Assembly: GCA_001643675.2 (NCBI GenBank)
Contig: LSRY02000028.1
Location: 620,001-684,000 of the forward strand
Origin: Monocercomonoides exilis
Taxonomy: Eukaryota; Preaxostyla; Oxymonadida; Polymastigidae
Reading direction: 5' to 3'
DNA: 64,000 bases
A program made the translations under genes and the position numbers. Numbering within the stretch: position 1 is the stretch's first letter; every line of letters begins with the position of its first letter. The notes beneath the pieces are model-generated. The model was not told the origin of the DNA. It was given only the letters and a program-made list of their open reading frames with translations, and did no database searches. Below are positions 47,978 to 60,072 of this stretch, piece by piece.

Positions 47978-49730
47978 AGCTGAAGATGAAACAGGTAAAG
48001 AACTTGATTTTCTTCATTTTTTTGTCTATTTTGTAGCAGATCTATTGTCTTTCTTTACTTTATGTTTCGTTAAAATTCATGTTTGTTTATGCACTTTATG
48101 AATTAGATTTTAAGTTTTTGTTTTATGAAAAAGTATTTCTTCCTTTTTTCCCTTTCTTTTTAGACGCTCTCTCTTATTTGTATAAATAGCATTTAAAAAG
48201 TATTGTTCTGATGCAAAAGAATATGCGTTTCCTTCTCAACTATCATATTGCGTTTTGCCCATTGATTTGTTAACTTTATTTATCCATCGAAAAGTTTGTA
48301 ATCGAAAAATTTTAAATCGAAAATCAAAGAGATAAATGAAAATTGATGAGAAAATTCATTTTCAATTTCAAAAGCCGAAAGACAATTACTGAAATGAAAA
48401 GAGCATTTTTCCGATTTCATATTCGAAATAAATTTGATTTATGTCACTTCCAAAAATTTTCAAAAAAGGAAAAATTTCAATTAAACCTTTATTATTTTTT
48501 CATTACGAAAAAACTATGATTTTTCGGGAGTAAGGCTTTAATATTATAAAACAATGCTTTCTTGGCATTTGCTTTTATGATGATTACATGTTGCAAAGCA
48601 GAAAGAGAATTGAAAATTGACGTTAATGTCAGGGAAGTAATTGAAATTTTTGCATGTAATATGGAGAACATTTGTGAAAATTCATCTGATATTCCTTTGA
48701 TCTCTTCAGTTTTGCATTTTTTCCAATTTCATAAAAGCACTTCTATATCTTTTTGAAATTATAGATTATCCTCGACCTCACACTATCGTTTAAAGAATAA
48801 ATGAAATAAAATTCAAGGTATTAATTTTCAATGCTTTCAAAAGAGAAATTCCTCTTTTGAAATTTTGTTTAGGAAAAGTTGCCCAAAAATATTTATGGTG
48901 ATTTTAATTTTAAGTGTCTTTTTGGATACGAGAAGAAAATCCAGCATCAAATTCAAATTTATTTGAAAATTTTTTCAAATGAGTGTATTGAACAATAAGC
49001 CAATCGATCTTCATGTTCTTCGCTTCAAATTTTGCTATCATAATGAATTGTTAGTGGACCTTTCCTTCAAATGACATTTGCATCAGTTGGTCAAATGAAT
49101 CATAAATGGAATAATATTCATTTTTTTCATCCTTTTCAGAATTTTTCGGCAAATGGGAAAAAAGTTAAAAGACAAAACATTAATAAAGGAGAAAAAAAAT
49201 TGAGAAAATCAGAAAAATTACAGAAACAGATTTTCTCCAAGAAGCAACAGATCTTTATTCTTTTCTTTCCTTCGTTTCATATGCGAGCTTTTGAATAAAT
49301 GTTTTGATGAAATAATATGAAAGATCGTTTGTCTCATTAAATTCACACGTTTTGAAAAAGTTATATTTGTTATTGATTTCACACAATTTTCAACCATTAA
49401 TTCATGCATTTTCATCATTCTTTCGTTTTCAATGACAGTTGATAATATTGTATGAAGTTGTTTATTTGCACTTTTTTGTTAATTGATTTTTCCACATATT
49501 TTTTGATAGACTTGAATTATTCTAATTCCTCATTCATGAATATTGATTGATTTTTCTGAAGATTCAACGATTTTCATGATATGCAGAATGTGACTGCAGC
49601 ATTTCCTGATTGGAAAGAACTAGTATCATGCTTTCCCATAAGTGAATCAAAAGTTATGGGTAGAAAATGTTCACTTCTTGCTTTTTTATTAAGGGCTTAG
49701 AAGAAGAATTTCAGTTTTCTTTTTCTGCTG
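47978..49730. other. 1.75-kb intergenic spacer
   Basis: AT-rich. Short frames at 48562-48756 and 49071-49298 lack any recognisable feature. No repeat or RNA gene was seen. Confidence 0.4.
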
Positions 49731-52700
49731 ATGCAAATGCTCAGCGCATCAACATTTTTGATTTCAACGGTTCAATTGTTTATAATTGCAATTCATCAAT
49801 TTTCTTGTGCAGAAGAGAGCATTTTGCATGACCATATCAGGGAGATGCATCTCAATTGTTCATTTCCAATTCCAACATCAAAAATTAATCCATCTTTTCA
49901 AAAGGCGCAGTTTGCAATATCCGAAAACGCAGAGTCAAAAAATGATTTGAAGAGTCTTCTCAAAGCCGAATTAATAACTACAAACACATCAATTTGCATT
50001 CAACAACTTGTGCTTCTGCAGAAAGAGGGATGCTGTTTGGTTTCTTTAAAGTCCAACTCTTCGCTTCATATACATTCATGCTTGTTGAATTTTGCTGGAA
50101 AAGAAAAGTATAGTTTGTTCTTTGGAGGTTGTGGTTCAATTTTGTTTTGGAATATTTCGATGCACTTTTCAAAGAATGTGAAGACGATGACAAGTCTTGT
50201 AGAAGCACCAATGACAAGCTTCAATTCTATTGATGAATTAAACGTAAAAGTTCATAATTCAGAATTCTCATCTTGTGTTCAAGGATCAACACCTTTTTTT
50301 CAACTATCATCTGTTGCTTCCATCGCAATCAGCCACTGTTGCTTTTTTAATATTTCACAGAGAAAAGTCAATGCAAAATCTTATTCATCTTTTTCTTATA
50401 TGAGTCCAGATAAGAAATGTGATTTGGATTCTGTGAATTGCATTTCTGTTCAGAATCCATATTTGGGGTGTATTGTTGATGGATCCACAAGTGTATTCAT
50501 CTGCTGCAATTCGTCATTTTTGAGTTGTGAGGCAGTTTCAACCAGAACTAATTTCAGCGCAGGATCAAAGGAATTCAATGATACAACTTTTTCGTTTCAA
50601 AGTGCAGAAATACAAAATGGTGGAGCAATTTATCTCACTGGGGATGCATCCCTTTCGACTGTAAGATGTTTGTTTGAAAACTGTTCTCTAACAAAATCTG
50701 GTTCCAGAGCAGCTGCAGTTAGAAATGAAGGATCAGGAAAGTGGACGTGTGAAAGTTGTGTTTTTCGTAAATGCTCCGTTTCGTATGCGACAGGTGCCTT
50801 TGATATAAGGGGAACAGGAGTACTCGAAGTGTCTTTTTCCAATTTTACGCAATGTCTTGCAGGAGAAGGTATTGGCGCAGTTGAGATTAATAAACAGACA
50901 TCATGCTTTATCAAAGAATCCATTTTCCTCATGAATGAAGCAAAAGGAGGGTACTCAGGTGCACTTAATTGTTATGTAATTGAGCATGATTTTTCTGTTG
51001 TTTCGTGTGTGTTCAAGTCAAATAGAGCCAAAATCGATGCAGGAGCAATTAGATTTGATCACAGTCAAGTTTACAGTATCACTGCAACACTATCTGATTG
51101 CATTTTCATAAACAATACAGCAAATGAAGGAAATGATATTTATGCACATGAAACCTGGACTGGAAAATTGAATCTTGTTGCATCAAGGTTGTTTTCCACA
51201 AGCAATCAACCCAGAACGACTTTTGCCTGGGCAACTGCAGAGGAGACCTCACATTATGTGATTGATCCGCCAAACAATCAGAATAAGATTATGATTGCAA
51301 CAAATGGCTACGATTGGAATAATTGTGGGCGAAGTGACTTTGATGAATTCAATTGTCTGACAATAAAAAAGGGAATTGAAAGAGCCAAAATAGAATCGAT
51401 GAGTTTTGAGATAAAAGAAGGACTGTTTCCTTCAGGCCAAATTGATATTGGATCTTCAAATGTTATTGGAAGCGGATCTGGAACATCGATGACAAGCATA
51501 AAGTCAGAGATGAAAAGCGGAGAAGAAGCTCTTTTCAGAATAAGTACTGGAAAACTTCAAGCATCGGAAATGAAGTTTATACACGATTGTTCAAACGAAT
51601 ACTGCAGAAGTTCATCATTGTTTCTGATGAGCGAAAGTTCTGGGATTCTTGTTCTTTCTTCTTGCCAAATAACTTGCGAAACTTCATCTGCAGAACAGTT
51701 CTTTTCTAAGCCTCTTATAAGTTCAAAGGAAGGCAAAGTGACTCTTGACTTGTGCCATATCGAGGGCTGCCAGTCTTTGAATGCATTCATCACAAAGCAA
51801 TGTGGAGACCTTGTTGTGAATGATACATGCATCTCAACAATGACTCGGCAGTCTGGGAATGGGGGTGCTATGGAAGTGATATTGGTGGATGACGTAGAAC
51901 ATATCGTAAAAAATGTGTCGTTGAAGCAATGCAAGGTGGGAACAACAAATGAAAAGGGTGGGGGAATCTATTTGGTTCTGTGTGAAAATTCGACAAGCAA
52001 TTATCAAATGGATTCAGTGAATGTGTCAGGAAATGATGCAAAATGGGGAAAAGATATGTTTGTTCAATGTGTTGACTTGAATGGATCAGTTACTACAAGT
52101 CGGATTGTGAATATTAAAAACGATGATGGCGACAATTTGGATTTCTTTGGGATTGACAGCACAGCGTTTCTGGATGTTCCAGTGAATCTGTCCTATTTTT
52201 TCTTGCACAGGCAATCGTTAGAAATCGAAATAATTCAGTCTGGAAAGGATTGTTTGGGATGTGGAGATGATGTATTTCCCTGCAATTCGTTCTGGAGAGG
52301 ATACAAAAACTTGGCAACTGATGCCACAAACGAAAAAAAGGAATTGAGGATTGATGGGTCGACTATCATCCAAGACCAGTTCATTTTGTCTTGTTTGTTG
52401 ATACGCTCAAAACAGGTCGAAGAAACAGCGAAATTGGAATTCCAGTCCATTGTGGAGACAGGAAGTTCAGAGGTGATGCTATTGAATGAGAATAATTTGG
52501 AGTTTGACAGAATCTGCTTCAGCATTCCGTCAAGTTTTTTAATCTCGATATCTTCTCTCATCTCTTCTGCAGACAATGAAAGCTCGAACCTTGTTCTGAA
52601 GAACTGCACATTTAGAAACAAAACCAAGGATTCCATCACATTTTCTCTTCTTCTTGTTTTGGGGGGAACTCTTCGAGTCGAACAATGCACAATATCTCAA

Positions 52701-55700
52701 ATGGCTTTTGGATCAAGCCCTGTAATTGCTTCAAGCAAAGCATTTGTCGTTCTTGGAATGCTAACTATTTCATCTGTGGAACTCACAAGTTGCCCATTAG
52801 TCTCAATTGTTACTGAAGAGCCAAGCAACAAACACACAAGTGGAAATGAGAAAGTTCAATCACTAACATTGAGTTCCTGCACCTTTGAAGGAATAACCTC
52901 TTCTAGTTCAAATATAGCTTGTATTCTGTCATCAACAATTAATGCTCCCGTTTTGATTGATCAGTGCTCATTTATGACTATTTCATCAAAAGACAGCAAC
53001 GATGGAGGAGCCGCGGGAATAACCCTTCAAGAGAAAGGTGCACTCACAGTTAACAACACAGAAACAAGCAGATGCGAATGTGAAAATGATACATCTGGAA
53101 GAGGTGGGTTCATTTTTCTGAACTGTGTGGACAATGCAAATATGATAAAATTTGAGGATTTGCATTTAACCAACAACATGGCAGCGATTGGAAAAGACAT
53201 GTTCATTGTTTGCAGCGATCTCACAGAATTAGTCAATTCAACTTCATTCAGCTTTGCCATGGATATTGAACTTTCCAAACGAATAAATTCACTGATGGGT
53301 TTTGATAGGACTCATTTTGCCAATGCTGAAGATCTTTTTATTTTCATCACAGGATATTTCAACGAAACAATTCACGTCGATGGGGAAAGAGGAATAAATA
53401 ACATCGCCTGTGGAAAACCAAACTTTCCATGTAATTCGTTGAACTTTGGATTGAACAGAACACAGGGTGAGGGAACAAAAAATATTCTCATATCAGGGGG
53501 AAGCTCACTTTTTGAAGAAGTGCAGATGGACAATGTCACTGTTAAATCAGAGCAAGAAAACTCATCATCAAGATTGGTAGTGAATGAGACATTGGCTAAT
53601 TCTGTTGGAGTTGCAATATTTGCAAGCCTTGTATCATTTTCATCAATCAACTTTTCGTTGCCGCCAATTTTCACCAATTTGCAGAAAGCTTTTATTGAAA
53701 CCAGAGAGAGTGATGCGCGCTTGAGCATTTCTGAATGTTCATTCAATCTTCAAAGCGAGGGAATATTGTCTTTCATTCTTTTGTCTGTGAAAGATGGAAA
53801 TATACAGCTTTATTCATGTACATTTGAAATACTTCAAATTTCAAAGCCTTTTATTGAATTTCATCGGTCTTCAGATTTAGCTGATGGGACATTGACGATT
53901 GAACATTGTTTATTTGGCAGTGTAACTCAAAGCTCCAACAGCGCCTGTATGTTGATAACAACGATGGTCAATGATGCAAATGCTATGCTATCAAATTCAT
54001 CATTTACCGTGTGCGCAGCTGATACTAGTGATTGCGGAGGAGCGTTGCATGTGAAGATGGAGGAGGGAGGAAGATTTGAGATAAACGATACAAAGATTTC
54101 TTCATGCTCTGCCATTGCAGGAAAAGGAGGTGGAGTGTTTTTGAATTGTCTTTCAAAGGAAAACAAGATGATTCCATTCCATTTCAAAAACATAACGTTC
54201 TCAAACAACAAGGCGAGGATAGGAAGAGACGTGTTTGTGAAGTGCTTTTCAATTTCCAAACAAATCAGCGAAGAACAATTTGATATAGACTTTCGTGAAC
54301 CACCGTATGATAGGTTTAATGCGATCTGGGGTGTGGATGAAATACTTCCAATTGAAGATGTGGATCTTATTCCTCTTATTGTTGTGTATCGCAGCGAGCT
54401 GATTTTTGTGTGTGGAGTGAATGATGAGGGGAATGATGCGAAACCATGTGGGAACTCAACAACACCATGCAAATCCTTGAGTTATGGATTGTCTCATATT
54501 GTGTCTTCAGCATACAGTCAGCTTCTGATAGATCGAGAATGTGACATATCACAAACATGCACTTCAAACAGTGTGACGGTTAAGAGTCTGAATCCAGTAA
54601 CATATGCTGTTGTTCATCTGAGAACGGAAATTTCAGAATCACAAAGATCAGAGTGTATTATGGAAAGTGTTGAGACCGTGAAATTTGAATGTGTTTCATT
54701 TTTATTTCAACATGGATTTGTCTCAACGTGCAAAAGCATATTCATTCAAATGAATGGATCATTGGTTGTTGCATCCTGTTTATTCTCCAGTGCTGATCAG
54801 AGCATTTGCATCAATCAATCGTTATTTTCAATTGCATCAGGATCATTTGATATGAGCAGAACAAGCGTGAAACACATGATCACTTCAAGTCCGTTGTTTG
54901 AGCCAAGGAGTTCTTGTATTGCTCAGCTGCAAGCCGTTGAGTTTGGTGAATTGACATTAGGAAGCTCACTGATCGATGCTTGTGAAGGCTCAAATCTCAT
55001 CATTAAAGAAATAAACACTTCAGATATCACTGTTAAAAACAGTTCTCTAATTTCAATAAAAGAGCGAAGCATTTCGAAAATGAACGAGGAGAATCTTAAA
55101 AGTTCTATTATGATAATTCACTCGAATGTCTCTGGGATCAAACGAATGACACCAGGCGCATGCTTGTTGTCATCATCTTCTTCCATTCCAACTCTCTGTC
55201 GAATCTCAAACTGCTCATTTGCTAATCAGACATCATCTTCCACAAATGCACAGATTATTGATATGTCCAATAATGTTTCCATCGAATCTTCGTTTTTTGA
55301 AGGATATCAAAATGATACCAATATCATCGATAATTCAGCAATTGAAGATGCGTGCCATTGGAATGGATCGTTGATTTATCTTTTCAACAGCACTAGCCAT
55401 TTGAAGGACACAATCATCACAAACTCTGCAGAAGGGGGCGTATCAGTTGATTGTGGGAATGTTGACATCACCATGGGGATGTTTGTGAACAACACGCCTT
55501 CCCTTCCGCAATATCCATCAGCTCGAAGAAATGTTATCTGCACAGGCTCTGCTGTGGTGGATGTGGTGAGTCTGAAGGGAGGCGACGGGTTGAAAGACAA
55601 TTCATCGCTGTGGATTCTGAATGAGGGGTGCACTCTGAAGGGTTTGGCCTCAGATCGGCCATCTGCTTTGTTTGTCACTGAGCTGCGAGAGGTGCAGATG

Positions 55701-57380
55701 GAAGTGGAAGGCACGCAGGCCAAGCTCAGGTTTGTGGGTGAGCTCTTGCTCCCCTGCAACCTCTCCTGCCAGCTGGTGCGCTCGCTCCGCTCTGAGCAGC
55801 ACATTGAGAGGCATGAGTTTGGGGAGGATGGGTTTGTGGATGAGCACGAGGCCTGGTGTACAGTTTCATCCTCAGAGATTGAGCCCGAGGCAGAAGCAGA
55901 AGAAGAATCAGAAGAGGTGAGCGTATGTCTTCTGTTTGGGAACGCTGATTCTCCCTCATCAACCCAGTCATTCATTCTGAAGAATAGAAGTGAGCCGGAA
56001 CAAAAAGGAGATGAAAGAATTGTTAAAGGAGGAAAAGAAGGAAAATCCTATTGGTTGTTGATTGTAATAATCATGAGTATCATATTACTAATAATTCTAA
56101 TTGTATCTATTATATTTATTGTTCGATGGAAGAAGGTTAAGAATGAGGCAGAAGATTTGCGAGTGATTGTGAATGACAACATCAGAAAAGATCCAAAGGC
56201 ATTTGAGATGGTGACAATGGAGATATCGCCTGAGGAGCAGTGGAGAAGAGCAGAAAGAGAGGCAGAAAAGAAGAATGAAGAGAGAATGAAGAAGAGAATA
56301 TATGATACGAACATGCAACACTCTGAGTCTTCGGAGCATCTTCTATCTGAGAGTGGATCAACTGAATACATCCTTGGAAAAGACTCAGACAAGATTCCCG
56401 ATTGGGCATTAGAAAAGGTTGATGAGAAGGAAGACGATATTTCGAGAAAGAGAACGCCATCTCCATCCATCTCATCCACTTCAACAACTTCAACCACAGA
56501 TTCAGATTCAACATTTGTTCGGGGAGAAGATCTGTGCCCAACCACCTCATCGATGTCGAATCTGGTGGATGCCATGGCCTGTTCATCCCCTTTTGAGAAG
56601 CTGATTGTTGATCTGAGGGATTCGTTGTTCATGTTATTGCATGGGAGGAACGAGAAGAAGGAGATGGCGATAGGCACTCTGCAAGAGAGGGAGCAGACAG
56701 CTGCTCAGATCCTGTTCTGGGTGGCCAATCTTGCTCTCCATTCCTTTGACGAAATGGAAAATACTCTTTCTTCTCTTGACAATCTCAGTCCGCATATTGT
56801 GTTGTTCTCTGAACACATGGTTATCTGCATTGCCCTCCACTCCGACTGCTCCTCAGACTCGGATTCATCATCCATCTCTTCATCAACTATTGTGACATCT
56901 GTCAGTGATGATGATGATGATGACTCCCTTCCTTCATCCGCGTTTGAAGAAGAGGATGACTTCAAAAAAGAGTGTTTGAGGTGGAAGGCACCTGAGCTGC
57001 TGCTTAACAAGAAAATGGCGGCTTCCGAAAAATCTGTTGTATTTTCGATAGGGATGATACTGTGGGAGTGTTTGACATTGGAAATCCCGTTTGGGGAGTA
57101 TCCAGCAGAAGTGGCGGGACAGAAGATTGCGAATGGAGAAAGGCCAGATGTAGCGAGGATTGGAAATAGGAAGTGGGAGAAAGTGATGAAGATGAGCACA
57201 TCCAGCCGATCATCAGACCGTCCATCACTTCGTGAAGTGAAGCGAGGATGCATTGGGTGTTTTCCTACTGGTTCATTGATGATGACAGTGTCTGACGCAA
57301 TTGGGGAATGGGCGAACAGCAGAGGAGAAGGCAGAGACGAAAGTGAAAATAGTGAAAGACAGACACTCACAAAGGAATGA
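49731..57380 (+). CDS. Giant type-I surface protein: Pmp-like repeats, one transmembrane helix, cytosolic pseudokinase-like domain
   Basis: A single exon encodes 2,549 residues. A signal peptide covers residues 1-27 (FLISTVQLFIIAIHQFSCAE). The ectodomain to about residue 2000 is Ser-, Asn- and Cys-rich and carries GGA[I/L/M] and FxNN motifs like those of polymorphic membrane proteins with a beta-helix (pectin-lyase-like) fold. At least three modules repeat every 310-385 residues, marked by FPCNSFWRG (about 842), FPCNSLNFGL (about 1226) and TPCKSLSYGL (about 1570), and by GKDMFVQC, GKDMFIVC and GRDVFVKC. A membrane helix (about 2106-2135, LLIVIIMSIILLIILIVSII) precedes a cytosolic tail. That tail contains RWKAPELL (about 2419) and VFSIGMILWECLTLEIPFGE, the kinase C-lobe. 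No HRD, DFG or glycine loop is visible, so it is probably a pseudokinase. Surface sensing or adhesion is inferred. Confidence 0.75.
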   Translation: MQMLSASTFLISTVQLFIIAIHQFSCAEESILHDHIREMHLNCSFPIPTSKINPSFQKAQFAISENAESKNDLKSLLKAELITTNTSICIQQLVLLQKEGCCLVSLKSNSSLHIHSCLLNFAGKEKYSLFFGGCGSILFWNISMHFSKNVKTMTSLVEAPMTSFNSIDELNVKVHNSEFSSCVQGSTPFFQLSSVASIAISHCCFFNISQRKVNAKSYSSFSYMSPDKKCDLDSVNCISVQNPYLGCIVDGSTSVFICCNSSFLSCEAVSTRTNFSAGSKEFNDTTFSFQSAEIQNGGAIYLTGDASLSTVRCLFENCSLTKSGSRAAAVRNEGSGKWTCESCVFRKCSVSYATGAFDIRGTGVLEVSFSNFTQCLAGEGIGAVEINKQTSCFIKESIFLMNEAKGGYSGALNCYVIEHDFSVVSCVFKSNRAKIDAGAIRFDHSQVYSITATLSDCIFINNTANEGNDIYAHETWTGKLNLVASRLFSTSNQPRTTFAWATAEETSHYVIDPPNNQNKIMIATNGYDWNNCGRSDFDEFNCLTIKKGIERAKIESMSFEIKEGLFPSGQIDIGSSNVIGSGSGTSMTSIKSEMKSGEEALFRISTGKLQASEMKFIHDCSNEYCRSSSLFLMSESSGILVLSSCQITCETSSAEQFFSKPLISSKEGKVTLDLCHIEGCQSLNAFITKQCGDLVVNDTCISTMTRQSGNGGAMEVILVDDVEHIVKNVSLKQCKVGTTNEKGGGIYLVLCENSTSNYQMDSVNVSGNDAKWGKDMFVQCVDLNGSVTTSRIVNIKNDDGDNLDFFGIDSTAFLDVPVNLSYFFLHRQSLEIEIIQSGKDCLGCGDDVFPCNSFWRGYKNLATDATNEKKELRIDGSTIIQDQFILSCLLIRSKQVEETAKLEFQSIVETGSSEVMLLNENNLEFDRICFSIPSSFLISISSLISSADNESSNLVLKNCTFRNKTKDSITFSLLLVLGGTLRVEQCTISQMAFGSSPVIASSKAFVVLGMLTISSVELTSCPLVSIVTEEPSNKHTSGNEKVQSLTLSSCTFEGITSSSSNIACILSSTINAPVLIDQCSFMTISSKDSNDGGAAGITLQEKGALTVNNTETSRCECENDTSGRGGFIFLNCVDNANMIKFEDLHLTNNMAAIGKDMFIVCSDLTELVNSTSFSFAMDIELSKRINSLMGFDRTHFANAEDLFIFITGYFNETIHVDGERGINNIACGKPNFPCNSLNFGLNRTQGEGTKNILISGGSSLFEEVQMDNVTVKSEQENSSSRLVVNETLANSVGVAIFASLVSFSSINFSLPPIFTNLQKAFIETRESDARLSISECSFNLQSEGILSFILLSVKDGNIQLYSCTFEILQISKPFIEFHRSSDLADGTLTIEHCLFGSVTQSSNSACMLITTMVNDANAMLSNSSFTVCAADTSDCGGALHVKMEEGGRFEINDTKISSCSAIAGKGGGVFLNCLSKENKMIPFHFKNITFSNNKARIGRDVFVKCFSISKQISEEQFDIDFREPPYDRFNAIWGVDEILPIEDVDLIPLIVVYRSELIFVCGVNDEGNDAKPCGNSTTPCKSLSYGLSHIVSSAYSQLLIDRECDISQTCTSNSVTVKSLNPVTYAVVHLRTEISESQRSECIMESVETVKFECVSFLFQHGFVSTCKSIFIQMNGSLVVASCLFSSADQSICINQSLFSIASGSFDMSRTSVKHMITSSPLFEPRSSCIAQLQAVEFGELTLGSSLIDACEGSNLIIKEINTSDITVKNSSLISIKERSISKMNEENLKSSIMIIHSNVSGIKRMTPGACLLSSSSSIPTLCRISNCSFANQTSSSTNAQIIDMSNNVSIESSFFEGYQNDTNIIDNSAIEDACHWNGSLIYLFNSTSHLKDTIITNSAEGGVSVDCGNVDITMGMFVNNTPSLPQYPSARRNVICTGSAVVDVVSLKGGDGLKDNSSLWILNEGCTLKGLASDRPSALFVTELREVQMEVEGTQAKLRFVGELLLPCNLSCQLVRSLRSEQHIERHEFGEDGFVDEHEAWCTVSSSEIEPEAEAEEESEEVSVCLLFGNADSPSSTQSFILKNRSEPEQKGDERIVKGGKEGKSYWLLIVIIMSIILLIILIVSIIFIVRWKKVKNEAEDLRVIVNDNIRKDPKAFEMVTMEISPEEQWRRAEREAEKKNEERMKKRIYDTNMQHSESSEHLLSESGSTEYILGKDSDKIPDWALEKVDEKEDDISRKRTPSPSISSTSTTSTTDSDSTFVRGEDLCPTTSSMSNLVDAMACSSPFEKLIVDLRDSLFMLLHGRNEKKEMAIGTLQEREQTAAQILFWVANLALHSFDEMENTLSSLDNLSPHIVLFSEHMVICIALHSDCSSDSDSSSISSSTIVTSVSDDDDDDSLPSSAFEEEDDFKKECLRWKAPELLLNKKMAASEKSVVFSIGMILWECLTLEIPFGEYPAEVAGQKIANGERPDVARIGNRKWEKVMKMSTSSRSSDRPSLREVKRGCIGCFPTGSLMMTVSDAIGEWANSRGEGRDESENSERQTLTKE

Positions 57381-58565
57381 AAAAGGAAGTTGAAGTGATG
57401 ATTCTACTGAGTTGACAAAAGCCGAGCTTCAAAATATGAAAAATGAAGACTTCTATTTGTAACCGCACTAGTACTTGTGAACGTCTCTTCAATTGTGATT
57501 TAATTTCAAAAAAATGTGGGTTAGACTATTTTGATTTTGTTTTCAAGGATGATGTTTGATGAATTGCTTTTGACATTTTCATATTTGAATGCCAATTTCA
57601 GTTCTCCATCATTCTCAATTTTCGTTTGAGGTTTATTTGCTTCATGAATGAAAATATTAAGAAAGTTTTAATGGCTGATCCTTTATGAAATCATAATTTC
57701 GTTCGAGTTTTGATCATAAATTTTTTCTCAATGGAATTTAAGTCAAATTTATGTTTCTACAATAACAATATCATAAATATAATGTGTTCCCTATTTCAAC
57801 ACATTTTTTCAAAAATCCGTTTAAATAAAAAAAATGAAATTATTATTATAATTAAAATAAAAATTCGAACTAAGGTTTGCTTTAAAAAATTCCGCTATAT
57901 GGAAAGCACTTGGCTAGAGTTGAATATCATTTTCTTATCAGTTTTGTGAGAAAGAAATTCACAAAATGAATAATACATTTTATAAACATTTCCTAAAAAT
58001 ATTTAAACAAAAAGTCAAAATAGAGTTACAATTCTTTTTTGTGAAAAACAAAATAGTGTTTGAAAAATAAACTTGAAGTGTGAAATGATATTATAGATAA
58101 TGAAGTAAGTGGGAAGATGTTCTTCTCTTTTTGAATTTTGTGCCAAGTGATGATTTTGAATCTTTCTCCCAATTCTTTATTTTCAAACTTATTTGCGCAG
58201 ATAATTCAAGAGATTTTGTGGAATGAAAGTGAAAAAACTTAAGAACAAAACGTGGTTTTTTCACAAAAAATAAAAAATTCTGCTCCAAATAAACATTTTT
58301 GACAATTCACGGCTCATCGAGATAGTTTTAAACTTGTTAACGATTTCAATTTTTCTGATTTCTGTTTCACAAATATCAAATAAGGTACATATTTTACTTG
58401 ACCTCAAAAATTAATTTAAATCATTTTTGTTTTAAACTAATTTTTGCTTTTTTAATTTGTGAAAAGGCTGAAAACAAAAACAAAATAAATAGACTTCTTG
58501 ATATTTTTATTTTTCAGAATTCTGTTGATAAAAATTATGAAATTTTTATGTTCAAAGAAATATTC
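57381..58565. other. AT-rich intergenic spacer
   Basis: No gene, RNA or repeat structure was seen. Confidence 0.4.
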
Positions 58566-58981
58566 AAATATAGTTAGTGTAAATAATGGTGGACACTTTC
58601 AATAACTGTGGACAGTTGCATGATCTCAACGACCATTGATAGTTGTATTAAGATTAAAAACCCAACTATTCCCTCAATGCTTATGAACTTATAAGACATA
58701 CAGAAATGAAACAACTTGCTCTTCAGAATTAAGAAGATAGCATTTTCTATTATCGGAGAAACTCGGAGTATTTTATTTCTCCGAATTTCTCCGAAAAGAA
58801 AAAACAATTTATATATAATTTCAGTATATTGGTTTGGTGATAATAATCATTCACATGAGTTTGTATTCAATAAAGAAATAATCTGGCTAATTGTCAAAAT
58901 GCAACTTTCAATGGTTGTTTAGAAAATTCGACTGTCCACAGTTATTGAAAGTGTCCACCATTATTAACACTAACTATATTT
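58566..58981. mobile_element. 416-bp MITE with ~50-bp terminal inverted repeats
   Basis: The arms 58566-58615 and 58931-58981 are inverted copies reading AAATATAGTTAGTGT, then AATAATGGTGGACACTTTCA and ATAACTGTGGACAGT. Weaker pairing continues inward (CCATTGATAGTTG against CAACTTTCAATGG). The interior is non-coding and contains a short hairpin-prone CTCCGAA/TTCGGAG repeat near 58760-58795. No target duplication could be fixed, because the ends are AT-rich. Confidence 0.75.
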
Positions 58982-60072
58982 ATTATTTTAGTACCCAAAT
59001 CAAAGACTTGCTGACTTTGAAGCGAATATTTTGTACCGAACGTTTAAAGCCACAGCATCACAATTCGACATTCCTATATTGTTATTTTAACTGGTTTTTA
59101 AATTTTTCAATTAAATATTTGACCTTTTTTTTCTCATTTCACTGTTTTTGTATAAAACACAGTTTTCGGAACAAATATGAATTTGAGTAAATTTTCATGC
59201 ACATAAAAAATAAAAACAAGGTGTTATTTATTGTATATTTTTGTTTAATTCTGAAATGAAAAAGAATTGAACAAGAATTTGAAGCGAAATGGAAGAACAT
59301 ATGAAAACTTTGATCTGAAAATTGTTCGTCAAATACAAATATTTTGTTGTTTTTTCTTTGAGATATCATTTCATTTCAAATTTGTTTTTATTTCATTTCA
59401 TTAAATTTTAAAACAAATGGATGCATGTCTCTGAAATCGTGTTTTTTTAAAAAAAACAATGAAATAAGAAAAAATGAAAAAAAACCAAGTTGAGAAAGTC
59501 AAAAACAACAAAATCATATCAAAAAGAATCGATGTCATATGATATGAAAGCTTAAAACTTCGGAATATAAGTATTCGATGGAAAAGCAGCAAGCAAATGA
59601 TCAATACATATGATTATTATAATCCTTGATCTTTTTGTTAAATATGAAATATTGAAAAAAAATAACAGAATAATTAGATCATTATTTAACAAACAGTTCT
59701 GGTTATTTTAAATTATAAACAAACTTGCGTAAAGCTAAAAGCATGACAAAAAAGAAAAAGGTCTTGATAAAGAAAAAAGATCAAAATAAAATCACAGCCC
59801 AAGATGGAAAAAATTATTTATTGGAGAAACTCAAATATTTCTGTTTGTCAACAGGAAATGAAAATTCAAGAAATATTTTAATAGTTGTTTGTCACTAGAA
59901 ATAATCTTAAAAATTGAACTTTTCAATCATTAAATAACAAAATGAAATAATACTTCAACAAATTCAAAATTTAAGTTGTTTATTGAGACAAATAGCTCAA
60001 ACTGGTTTGAAATCTTCGAAATCATTGAATATATATGAATTTCGTTTTTTTCCCCATACCGTTTTAAATAGA
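58982..60072. other. AT-rich intergenic spacer
   Basis: No gene or repeat was recognised. Confidence 0.4.
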
